From Campylobacteraceae bacterium (GTDB taxonomy: Bacteria; Campylobacterota; Campylobacteria; Campylobacterales; Sulfurospirillaceae), in contig JALVAU010000482.1 of assembly GCA_027011025.1 (NCBI GenBank), positions 1-5,245 of the forward strand: DNA of 5,245 nt, written 5' to 3'. Both the position numbers and the translations under genes were made by a program. Below the pieces are notes generated by a model, which saw only the letters and a program-made list of their open reading frames with translations, had not been told where the DNA came from and made no database searches. Of the stretch, positions 1-5,225 are shown in pieces; positions within the stretch are counted from its first letter, which is position 1, and each line of letters begins with the position of its first letter.

Positions 1-624
1 AAACTTTGTATTAAATGCGGTCAATGCTTGCAAGTTTGCCCGTATGATGCGATAGAACTTGAAGATATCGATGGAGGTGCGAGTGTCGGCATGGCATATA
101 TAGACCCTAAAAAAAGAGGATGCTACCTGTGTGAAGCCTTCCCTTGCATGCTGGCTTGCCCTAGTGGTGCTCTAAATCACGAACACGACAATATAAAATA
201 TGTCGAAATGGGAATAGCATATCTAGCAAATGTTGATGGCTGTCTTGCACTTCACAATAAAAAAGTACCAAACAGTGCAGTTGATGCCATATATGAACAT
301 ACAAAAGTACTTAGTGCAACACAGAAAAAAGACAAAGATGCAAGTATAAGAGGCGATGAGAAAGAGAAGGTTAAACTCCAAAAACAACTTTTATTAAAAT
401 TAGATAAGCTTAGAGAGAAGCCGTGCACAATATGTGCAGATATGTGCCCATATCCAACACCAAGTGATGCGATAGGCATGATAAAAAAAGATGGTGGGTT
501 GATTCCTGAGATAAGAGAAGCTTGTGTTGGTTGTGGAGCTTGTGTTGAGCTTTGTCCAACTAAAGTTCTTAAAATTATACCGGCTCAAACTTATGCTAGC
601 GTATATAAGAAAGGTCAAAAATGA
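1..624 (+). CDS. nosG: NosG, NapG-like four-cluster ferredoxin (5' end missing)
   Basis: This is a periplasmic-side iron-sulfur protein expected to pair with NosH and carry electrons from menaquinol toward N2O reductase. The frame is open from base 1, and the first Cys motif (CIKCGQCLQVCP, window codons 3-14) begins before any start codon. The 5' end is therefore outside the window, and the TTG at 28 is not the start. Further Cys groups are CYLCEAFPCMLACP (codons 41-54), CTICADMCP (142-150) and CVGCGACVELCP (175-186). A lone Cys81 in VDGCLALHN matches the lone Cys that in E. coli NapG stands just before its third CxxCxxxCP group, so four [4Fe-4S] clusters are likely. Between Cys81 and Cys142 lies a Lys/Glu-rich insert (about 98-140) that NapG lacks. 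The stop overlaps the next start (ATGA). NosG rather than NapG is inferred from the nos neighbours; the twin-arginine signal expected for the family cannot be seen. Confidence 0.9.
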   Translation, partial: KLCIKCGQCLQVCPYDAIELEDIDGGASVGMAYIDPKKRGCYLCEAFPCMLACPSGALNHEHDNIKYVEMGIAYLANVDGCLALHNKKVPNSAVDAIYEHTKVLSATQKKDKDASIRGDEKEKVKLQKQLLLKLDKLREKPCTICADMCPYPTPSDAIGMIKKDGGLIPEIREACVGCGACVELCPTKVLKIIPAQTYASVYKKGQK

Positions 625-1211
625 TAAGTCAAAAAATTATACTTACATGTATCGTATCTGGAGTATTACTGTTTAGTGGTTGTGGAGAGAAAGAGAAGAA
701 AAAAGAAATAGTAAAAAAAGAAGCACCAGCTACCATAAAAGTAACTAAAAATGTCGTAAAGAAATCTACCAAAAAAGAGGTTTCAAAAGAAAATGGTGGA
801 CAATTTTACTACTCTTACAACGAAGAAGATAAATCAAAGGAATCAAAAGCCATAGATAAATACAATAGTGAGACTTCAAAAACAAGAACTACAATTGATG
901 CTTATCTAAATATTAAATCTCCTTATGAGAGAGTAAGAATCACTATGATGATAAAACAGTTAAGTAAAGACTATATCATAAAATGCTCAGCCTGTCATGA
1001 TGACTATGCAAATGGTGTCATAGGTCCATCACTACTAGATAAAGACAAGGATTTCATCTATCAGAGGATACTTGATTTTAAAACAGGTAAGAGAAAAAAT
1101 GTACTCATGAAAGAGTTAGTTAGTCAAATTGATGACAAAAAGTTGGAAAGCATGGCACAAGAGATAGCAAATTTTAATAAACAAATAAGAAAAATGAGGA
1201 TGGGAAAATGA
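621..1211 (+). CDS. nosC1: NosC1, monoheme cytochrome c lipoprotein
   Basis: A 196-residue c-type cytochrome likely to relay electrons from NosGH to N2O reductase in the periplasm. The N-terminus is a lipoprotein signal: hydrophobic residues 5-19, then FSGC with Cys21 as the lipidation site (Phe at -3 is less usual but tolerated). A Lys/Glu-rich, low-complexity linker spans about 22-60. The single heme site is CSACH (Cys122, Cys125, His126), followed by a GPSL turn. Met163 in KNVLMK is the likely sixth heme-iron ligand, before a C-terminal helix. The C-terminal domain aligns clearly with the next gene (IGPxL, KDKDF/Y, KxGxRKNxxM). The start is supported by AGAAAGG at 608-614, six bases upstream, and it overlaps the nosG stop by 4 nt. 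The stop overlaps the nosC2 start by 4 nt. The name follows the Wolinella-type nos order; the electron partner is inferred. Confidence 0.88.
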   Translation: MISQKIILTCIVSGVLLFSGCGEKEKKKEIVKKEAPATIKVTKNVVKKSTKKEVSKENGGQFYYSYNEEDKSKESKAIDKYNSETSKTRTTIDAYLNIKSPYERVRITMMIKQLSKDYIIKCSACHDDYANGVIGPSLLDKDKDFIYQRILDFKTGKRKNVLMKELVSQIDDKKLESMAQEIANFNKQIRKMRMGK

Positions 1212-1726
1212 TCAAACATGTGATAGCAGGGATAGCAACAATATTGGCACTATGGGCTTGTATATATATGTATAATTCAGATAAAGAGGTAAATAAATTA
1301 GCAAATATACAATCATTGATAAAAAAATCAGAGATTAAAGTTCATCTAGTCAAAAAAACAGAGGTAAAAAAAGAGGTAAAACAGGGTGAAAAAACAAACT
1401 CTTCTAGCAAAGCAAACAAAGAGATGGATGATAAATTAAGAGCACTAAAAAATAAAGCTGGAAATATTGCAGCCTTCAAGGTTTCTCCGCTCTACAAGAA
1501 AAACTGTTCTTCTTGCCACGGATCAACCGGTGAGGGAATCATAGGACCAAAACTAAGAGGAAAAGACAAAGACTACTTGCTGAAAAACTTAAAAGAGTTC
1601 AAAGCAGGTACTAGAAAAAACTATGTTATGTATGGTTTACTTGGAAACCTAAGTGATCAGCAACTTGATGATTTAGCCACAGAGATAAGTACATTTCAGG
1701 CTAAATACGATAAAGCACAACAGTAA
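1208..1726 (+). CDS. nosC2: NosC2, membrane-anchored monoheme cytochrome c
   Basis: A 172-residue monoheme cytochrome c, paralogous to the preceding gene and probably the second step in the same electron relay to NosZ. Residues 4-22 form one hydrophobic segment. LWAC at 15-18 resembles a lipobox, but Trp at -2 and the hydrophobic IYMY that follows favour an uncleaved membrane anchor. A Lys/Glu/Ser-rich linker (about 30-75) precedes the heme domain. The heme site is CSSCH (Cys100, Cys103, His104), followed by GSTGEGIIGPKL, which is closer to standard class I cytochrome c than NosC1. Met141 in NYVMYG is the probable axial ligand. GAGGA at 1196-1200 lies seven bases before the ATG, which overlaps the nosC1 stop as ATGA. 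The different anchoring of the two copies suggests distinct positions in the chain, but this is inference. Confidence 0.88.
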   Translation: MIKHVIAGIATILALWACIYMYNSDKEVNKLANIQSLIKKSEIKVHLVKKTEVKKEVKQGEKTNSSSKANKEMDDKLRALKNKAGNIAAFKVSPLYKKNCSSCHGSTGEGIIGPKLRGKDKDYLLKNLKEFKAGTRKNYVMYGLLGNLSDQQLDDLATEISTFQAKYDKAQQ

Positions 1727-1736
1727 AGAGTAAAAA

Positions 1737-2648
1737 ATGAATAAATATAGTGGAAGTGTAAGGGAACTTGTTAACGCTTCCTTTTTTTCAACTTTTTTCA
1801 ACAAAAACAAACATGGACACAATAGACTCTCATGGAGAGGATGGAGATGGATTAGTATCATAATAATAAATCTTCTATTTTTCCTCTCTTTTCATATAGA
1901 TGTACAAGTTCTTGAGGGGACGATGAACGGCTCAAGGCTTTTAGGTTTCCATATGATAGATCCCTTTACAGCTTTAGAGATATTAGCAAGTGATCATAGT
2001 ATGCACATAAATGTCATCATAGGAAGTGCCACACTCTTGATTTTTTATTTCTTTGTCGGCGGTAAAGCATACTGCTCATGGGTGTGTCCTTATGGACTTT
2101 TGAGTGAAATTGGAGAGAAGATTCACTTGGCTCTTGTAAGAAAGAAAATTATAAAGTCTAGAGTATTCAATCCAAACATCAGATTTTTCTTTTGGTTTGT
2201 TTTTCTTTTAGCTGCAGCAATAGATGGATATTTGGTTTTTGAGGTCATAAATCCTATAGGCATAATCAGTAGATTTATCACTTACGGATGGAGTTTAGCT
2301 CTAGTTTGGGTAGTTGTTATTTTGCTTTTTGAAATCTTTTTTTCAAGAAGAGGATGGTGTAAATATATCTGTCCTGTCGGTACCACATATAATTTTATTG
2401 GATGGATTGGACTTACTAGACTTAAGTGGGATATGGATAAATGCGACCACTGCTCAGCCTGTATAGCTGTCTGTCCCGAAGATCATGTGCTAGAATTTAT
2501 AAAACCAAAACATGATAAAGCTAGGGCTGCCAAAGGGAAGCACCAAGAGTATATAAAAAACGGTGATTGCATACTTTGTGGTAGATGTGTAGATGTTTGC
2601 CATGTAGATGCATACAATCTCGATTTTAGATTAAAAGATTTGGTGTAG
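1737..2648 (+). CDS. nosH: NosH, NapH-like membrane iron-sulfur quinol dehydrogenase subunit
   Basis: A 303-residue polytopic protein of the NapH/NosR C-terminal type, thought to oxidise menaquinol in the membrane and hand electrons to NosG. Four hydrophobic segments are visible, at about 39-56, 90-108, 144-168 and 185-201. The two family CxxxCP motifs sit at membrane edges: CSWVCP (113-118) and CKYICP (208-213). Two ferredoxin-type clusters follow: CDHCSACIAVCP (236-247) and CILCGRCVDVCH (278-289). The last has His rather than Pro after the fourth Cys, which does not remove a cluster ligand. The length suits a stand-alone NapH-like protein, not full NosR: there is no FMN-binding domain. The gene starts 10 nt after nosC2 with a modest AAAGAG (1725-1730) upstream and ends 1 nt before nosF. 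NapH itself is the alternative reading; the nos context favours NosH. Confidence 0.9.
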   Translation: MNKYSGSVRELVNASFFSTFFNKNKHGHNRLSWRGWRWISIIIINLLFFLSFHIDVQVLEGTMNGSRLLGFHMIDPFTALEILASDHSMHINVIIGSATLLIFYFFVGGKAYCSWVCPYGLLSEIGEKIHLALVRKKIIKSRVFNPNIRFFFWFVFLLAAAIDGYLVFEVINPIGIISRFITYGWSLALVWVVVILLFEIFFSRRGWCKYICPVGTTYNFIGWIGLTRLKWDMDKCDHCSACIAVCPEDHVLEFIKPKHDKARAAKGKHQEYIKNGDCILCGRCVDVCHVDAYNLDFRLKDLV

Positions 2649-2649
2649 T

Positions 2650-3291
2650 ATGCTTGTATCTGCTAAAAATGTCAGCAAAAAATTTCTAGGGGTAAATGTC
2701 CTAGATGATGTTAGCCTTGATATAAATCAAGGAGACAGAATTGCCATGATGGGTCCAAATGGAGCTGGAAAGACAACTCTGATTCGTGCATTTTTGGGAT
2801 TTTATCATATAGATGGCGGTAAAATAGAAGTTAATGGATTTGATCCCATAAAAGATAGGGTAAAAGTTTTACAAAATATCAGTTTTATTCCTCAACTTCC
2901 GCCTCCTATCAAGATAAGTCTTGATGAGATGATATCATTCATAACAAAAAGCTCAAATATTTCAAAAGAGATGATATTTGAAGAATCTGAAAAAATGGAG
3001 CTTAATTTAAAGAAAAATTTGCATAAGCAGTTCTTTAAGCTATCGGGTGGAATGAAACAAAAACTCTTAATTGCCATAGCTCTATCCAAAAAAAGCTCAT
3101 TGTTAGTTTTTGATGAACCTACTGCAAACCTTGATCCAAAAGCCAGAGAGCACTTTTACAGACTGTTGCAAGAGTTGGATGAAAACTGCTCTACACTTTT
3201 TATCACTCATAGACTAGACGAGATAAAAGAGTTGGTAAACAGACAGGTCTATATGGATTTAGGAAAGATAGTCGAAGATGAAAAAGTTTAA
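2650..3291 (+). CDS. nosF: NosF, ABC transporter ATPase for NosZ copper-site maturation
   Basis: A cytoplasmic ABC ATPase of 213 residues that should pair with NosY, and with NosD encoded elsewhere, to drive assembly of the copper-sulfur CuZ centre of N2O reductase. All nucleotide-binding motifs are intact: Walker A GPNGAGKTT (35-43), Q-loop Gln82, signature LSGGM (131-135), Walker B SLLVFDEP with catalytic Glu156, D-loop ANLD (159-162) and switch His187. It is short for an ABC ATPase; the protein ends soon after the H-loop, so the C-terminal extension of longer NosF proteins is missing. No convincing Shine-Dalgarno is visible. The start lies 1 nt after the nosH stop (TAGTATG), which suggests coupled translation. 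Its end overlaps the next gene by 14 nt. The transported substrate is not evident from the sequence; a sulfur species is the usual suggestion for the family. Confidence 0.9.
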   Translation: MLVSAKNVSKKFLGVNVLDDVSLDINQGDRIAMMGPNGAGKTTLIRAFLGFYHIDGGKIEVNGFDPIKDRVKVLQNISFIPQLPPPIKISLDEMISFITKSSNISKEMIFEESEKMELNLKKNLHKQFFKLSGGMKQKLLIAIALSKKSSLLVFDEPTANLDPKAREHFYRLLQELDENCSTLFITHRLDEIKELVNRQVYMDLGKIVEDEKV

Positions 3292-3769
3292 ACTTCTTTT
3301 TTTACTATTAGTAACTATCGGTCTTTTTTTTACTGGGTGTGAAAAGAAAAAGATAGGAGGAGTAGAAAAGATTCATTGGGATAGAGATATGTGCGAAAGA
3401 TGCAAAATGGCTATTAGTGAGCGAAAATTTGCATTTGAGATAGTAAATCCCGATAGTGGAAAAACATATAAATTTGACGATATAGGGTGTGCAATTCTTT
3501 GGATGGATGAAGAAAAGATTCCATGGAAAGACAAGGCAATTCTTTGGATAACAGATGCAAAAACAGGTAAATGGATAGATGCGCGAACTGCACTATATAC
3601 AGATGATAGCATAACACCGATGGCTTATGGACTAGCAGCATACACAAAAGAGACTGTTCCTAAAAATCATGAAATTATAGATTATAAACAAGCTATCGAT
3701 ATCATATATGAGGTAGAAAAATTGAACAATAAAAAACTAGAAGAGATGAAAAAAGAGGCAACAAAATGA
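3278..3769 (+). CDS. nosL: NosL-type copper lipoprotein, first copy (NosL1)
   Basis: A 163-residue NosL-family protein; NosL proteins are periplasmic Cu(I) chaperones that supply N2O reductase. The N-terminus is a lipoprotein signal (hydrophobic 6-18, FTGC with Cys21). Right after it comes CERCKM (Cys39, Cys42, Met44), the counterpart of the family's CxxCGM motif, with Lys in place of Gly. Later family features are FDDIGCAILWM (about 67-77), KTGKWIDARTALY and TPMAYG with Met115, a candidate copper ligand. The tail (about 135-163) is charged and probably helical. The start overlaps the end of nosF by 14 nt and is supported by AGGAAAG at 3261-3267. The stop overlaps the next small ORF as ATGA. 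Its place between nosF and nosY is unusual, since nosY normally follows nosF directly. Copper binding is inferred from the family. Confidence 0.85.
   Translation: MKKFKLLFLLLVTIGLFFTGCEKKKIGGVEKIHWDRDMCERCKMAISERKFAFEIVNPDSGKTYKFDDIGCAILWMDEEKIPWKDKAILWITDAKTGKWIDARTALYTDDSITPMAYGLAAYTKETVPKNHEIIDYKQAIDIIYEVEKLNNKKLEEMKKEATK
3754..3758 (+). promoter_or_regulatory. Shine-Dalgarno AGAGG for the 43-codon ORF
   Basis: AGAGG sits inside the 3' end of the first nosL, seven bases before the ATG at 3766. It is comparable in strength to the sites of the neighbouring established genes and supports real translation of the small ORF. Confidence 0.5.
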
Positions 3770-3897
3770 AAAATTCATGTTTTTCCATAAATATAAATAA
3801 AAATAAAAATCATGCAGGTTTCTCTTGCCAAGAGCAAAGCTTTAGTGAGAGGAATTTTCATGAATCTTTGCTTCTTGAAAAGGAGATTAACAAGTGA
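3766..3897 (+). CDS. Unrecognised 43-aa small protein between nosL1 and nosY
   Basis: A 43-codon ORF that fills exactly the interval between the first nosL and nosY. Its ATG overlaps the nosL1 stop (ATGA) and its TGA overlaps the nosY GTG start (GTGA), the same 4-nt overlap used at nosG/nosC1 and nosC1/nosC2. AGAGG lies seven bases upstream. The product is hydrophilic, with no signal peptide or membrane segment, so it would be cytoplasmic. It starts MKNSCFSININKNKN, has an Asn/Lys-rich stretch at 9-15, Cys5 and Cys21, His16 and His32, and ends in an acidic/Leu helix-like tail (ESLLLEKEINK). I do not recognise a family. It may be a genuine small protein of the Nos system, a leader whose translation controls nosY, or the residue of a larger lost gene. 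An open frame of this length has a rough chance probability of a few percent in such A+T-rich DNA. Confidence 0.55.
   Translation: MKNSCFSININKNKNHAGFSCQEQSFSERNFHESLLLEKEINK
3829..3877 (+). repeat. Imperfect inverted repeat (possible RNA hairpin) before the nosY RBS
   Basis: CAAGAGCAAAG (3829-3839) can pair with CTTTGCTTCTTG (3866-3877) as eleven base pairs with one bulged T and a 26-nt loop. It lies within the 43-codon ORF and ends three bases before the nosY Shine-Dalgarno at 3881. There is no U-tract, so it is not an intrinsic terminator. It could modulate nosY translation or mRNA processing, but a chance inverted repeat is possible. Confidence 0.3.
3881..3885 (+). promoter_or_regulatory. 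Shine-Dalgarno AGGAG that fixes the nosY GTG start
   Basis: AGGAG lies eight bases before the GTG at 3894. An in-frame TAA at 3888-3890 excludes any longer reading frame, and the protein begins with the expected MKNLLLVAYLDIKES-type N-terminus. This is one of the best ribosome binding sites in the window. Confidence 0.8.
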
Positions 3898-4721
3898 AAA
3901 ACTTATTGCTTGTAGCATACTTAGATATAAAAGAGTCATTAAGGTCCAAGTGGTTTTATGTCTATGCACTTGTTTTTGGCGGATTGATGGCTCTATTTTT
4001 TGTTGCAGGTATATCAGATTCTGTTGTTATGGGTTTTACAGGACTTAGCAGGCTTCTTTTGGTTTTCATTCAAGTCACCATAATTATACTTCCGATTTTT
4101 ATACTCATAACTACTGTCAAATCCATATCAGGCGACAGAGAGAGCAATGTATTAGAGTATATGCTCTCTTTTCCTATATCACTTACTCACTACTATTGGG
4201 GAAAGATGCTTGGGAGATTTTTGACCGTATTTTTACCGGTAATATTTGCACTAATTTTAGGCATTGTTTTTGGAATAATCAAGGGCGGCAATCTACCATG
4301 GGCCATGATAAGCCTATATTCTGCTCTTTTGTTTGCTATGTGTTTTGTATTTTTAGGTATAGCATTTTTTGTATCTACTGTTGTAAAGTCATCAGATATC
4401 GCAGTAGGAAGTTCATTTATGATATGGATAATTCTTTTGGCTTTTATTGATATCGCCCTTATTGGTTTGATGCTTCAAGGAAGAGCAAGTGATGGACTAA
4501 TCATAACAATAGCTCTTTTAAATCCTATAGAGGTTTTTAGAATCGGTGCCATATCTCTGTTTGATCCGGAACTGACCGTCATAGGTCCTGTGGCATACTA
4601 TCTCCTTGACACTTTAGGAGCAAAATTGTTAATGATTTATTCAATTTTTTATCCTATAATACTCGGACTAATCTTCTCATTTATGGGATATATCACATTT
4701 AAGAAAAAAGATCTACTATAG
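3894..4721 (+). CDS. nosY: NosY, ABC-2 type permease for NosZ maturation
   Basis: The 275-residue membrane partner of NosF in the NosDFY complex, required for building the CuZ site of N2O reductase. Six hydrophobic segments are visible, at about 20-40, 54-76, 108-129, 137-162, 174-194 and 245-268, the usual count for NosY. An amphipathic N-terminal stretch (YLDIKESLRSKW, 9-20) and the loop motif GDRESNVLEYMLSFPIS (80-96), followed by YYWGK, are typical of ABC-2 permeases. NPIEVFRIGA (210-219) lies in the long loop before the last segment, where NosY proteins carry a periplasmic domain thought to contact NosD. Start is GTG with AGGAG eight bases upstream; an in-frame TAA at 3888 leaves no earlier start. 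It overlaps the small ORF by 4 nt (GTGA). Unusually it is separated from nosF by two ORFs. Confidence 0.92.
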   Translation: MKNLLLVAYLDIKESLRSKWFYVYALVFGGLMALFFVAGISDSVVMGFTGLSRLLLVFIQVTIIILPIFILITTVKSISGDRESNVLEYMLSFPISLTHYYWGKMLGRFLTVFLPVIFALILGIVFGIIKGGNLPWAMISLYSALLFAMCFVFLGIAFFVSTVVKSSDIAVGSSFMIWIILLAFIDIALIGLMLQGRASDGLIITIALLNPIEVFRIGAISLFDPELTVIGPVAYYLLDTLGAKLLMIYSIFYPIILGLIFSFMGYITFKKKDLL

Positions 4722-4724
4722 GAG
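4720..4724 (+). promoter_or_regulatory. Shine-Dalgarno AGGAG for the second nosL, overlapping the nosY stop
   Basis: AGGAG shares its first two bases with the TAG stop of nosY (4719-4721) and is five bases from the ATG at 4730. Termination on nosY therefore places ribosomes at the next start, consistent with coupled translation. Confidence 0.75.
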
Positions 4725-4729
4725 TTCAA

Positions 4730-5194
4730 ATGAAAAAGTTTATATTAATAATTATGGCACTAACAATTAGCCTTTTTGCCGGAGAGATAAAGTTACTAGA
4801 TAAAAATGCAAATGACCCTGCATATCAACTTCCACTTAAGAAATATCCAGCATTTTTATGTGAAGCAACTCTAAAAAATGGAAAGAGTGTCCAATTTGTA
4901 TCTGTAAAAGCTATGATGCAAGTATTTTTCCATCAAAAATACTTCATAGACCATAAATACATAGACTCAAATATAAAAGATATGTTTGTACAAGACTATC
5001 TAAGTGGAAAAAAGATAAATGCAAAAGATGCCCTATATGTGTTCGGAAGCAAAGTTATAGGACCACATGGCGATGATTTGATACCTCTTGAAAATGAAGC
5101 TAGTGCAAAGCTTTTTGGCATAAAATTTGGTGGAACAAGAACACTTCATTATGACAAATTAAGTGTTGGACTCATCAGATATCTTGACATGTAA
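4730..5194 (+). CDS. nosL: NosL-type periplasmic protein, second divergent copy (NosL2)
   Basis: A 154-residue NosL-family protein, probably a Cu(I)-handling periplasmic factor for N2O reductase. It has a Sec-type signal peptide (hydrophobic 4-16, likely cut after FA at 16-17) and no lipobox Cys, so it should be soluble. Family features: YPAFLCEATLKNG (39-51, Cys44) where the CxxCGM motif would be; VQDYLSGKKINAKDALYVFGS (about 87-107); GPHGDDLIP with His113; and a closing GGTRTLHYDKL. The first Cys and the Met of the usual motif are absent, and His113 occupies a spot where, from memory, NosL proteins more often have Met (GPMG). Candidate ligands are thus Cys44, His113 and the His in TLHYD. 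It begins 8 nt after nosY with AGGAG upstream. It is the nosL in the conventional place after nosY. Fold assignment is fairly secure; metal binding is inferred. Confidence 0.8.
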   Translation: MKKFILIIMALTISLFAGEIKLLDKNANDPAYQLPLKKYPAFLCEATLKNGKSVQFVSVKAMMQVFFHQKYFIDHKYIDSNIKDMFVQDYLSGKKINAKDALYVFGSKVIGPHGDDLIPLENEASAKLFGIKFGGTRTLHYDKLSVGLIRYLDM

Positions 5195-5225
5195 AAATAG
5201 ATTGTAAATATAAAAAGAGTATGAT
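5195..5225 (+). promoter_or_regulatory. 31-nt spacer with RBS-like AAGAG before the next gene
   Basis: This is the longest untranslated gap in the window. It is A+T-rich, has no hairpin or U-tract terminator, and carries AAGAG at 5215-5219, six bases before the ATG at 5226. The operon therefore probably continues past the window. Confidence 0.4.

Noticed and set aside
28..30. TTG as the start of the first gene
   Set aside because: The same frame is open to base 1 and encodes the Cys3, Cys6 and Cys9 ligands of the first cluster upstream of it, so the gene is truncated by the window, not started here.
252..618. Two antisense ORFs opposite nosG
   Set aside because: Low-complexity translations with no recognisable motif and no RBS, lying opposite a well-supported iron-sulfur protein gene.
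1253..1264. LWAC in NosC2 as a lipobox
   Set aside because: Trp at -2 is atypical and the hydrophobic stretch continues past the Cys, so an uncleaved anchor is more likely; not fully excluded.
1737..2648. NosR rather than NosH
   Set aside because: Too short and without the periplasmic FMN-binding domain; the pairing with a NapG-like gene marks it as NapH/NosH type.
3829..3877. Intrinsic terminator between nosL1 and nosY
   Set aside because: The stem is A+T-rich with a long loop and no following U-tract, and nosY is tightly coupled downstream.
3775..3969. Antisense 64-codon ORF over the nosL1-nosY junction
   Set aside because: No RBS or family motif, and its frame is a shadow of the nosY start and the small ORF.
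3812..4048. 78-codon + strand ORF overlapping the nosY start
   Set aside because: It runs out of frame over nosY, gives an implausible Cys/Phe-rich tail and has no RBS; the 43-codon ORF and nosY explain the region better.
4196..4450. 84-codon ORF inside nosY
   Set aside because: Out-of-frame shadow of a clear six-segment permease, with an improbable Cys- and aromatic-rich composition.
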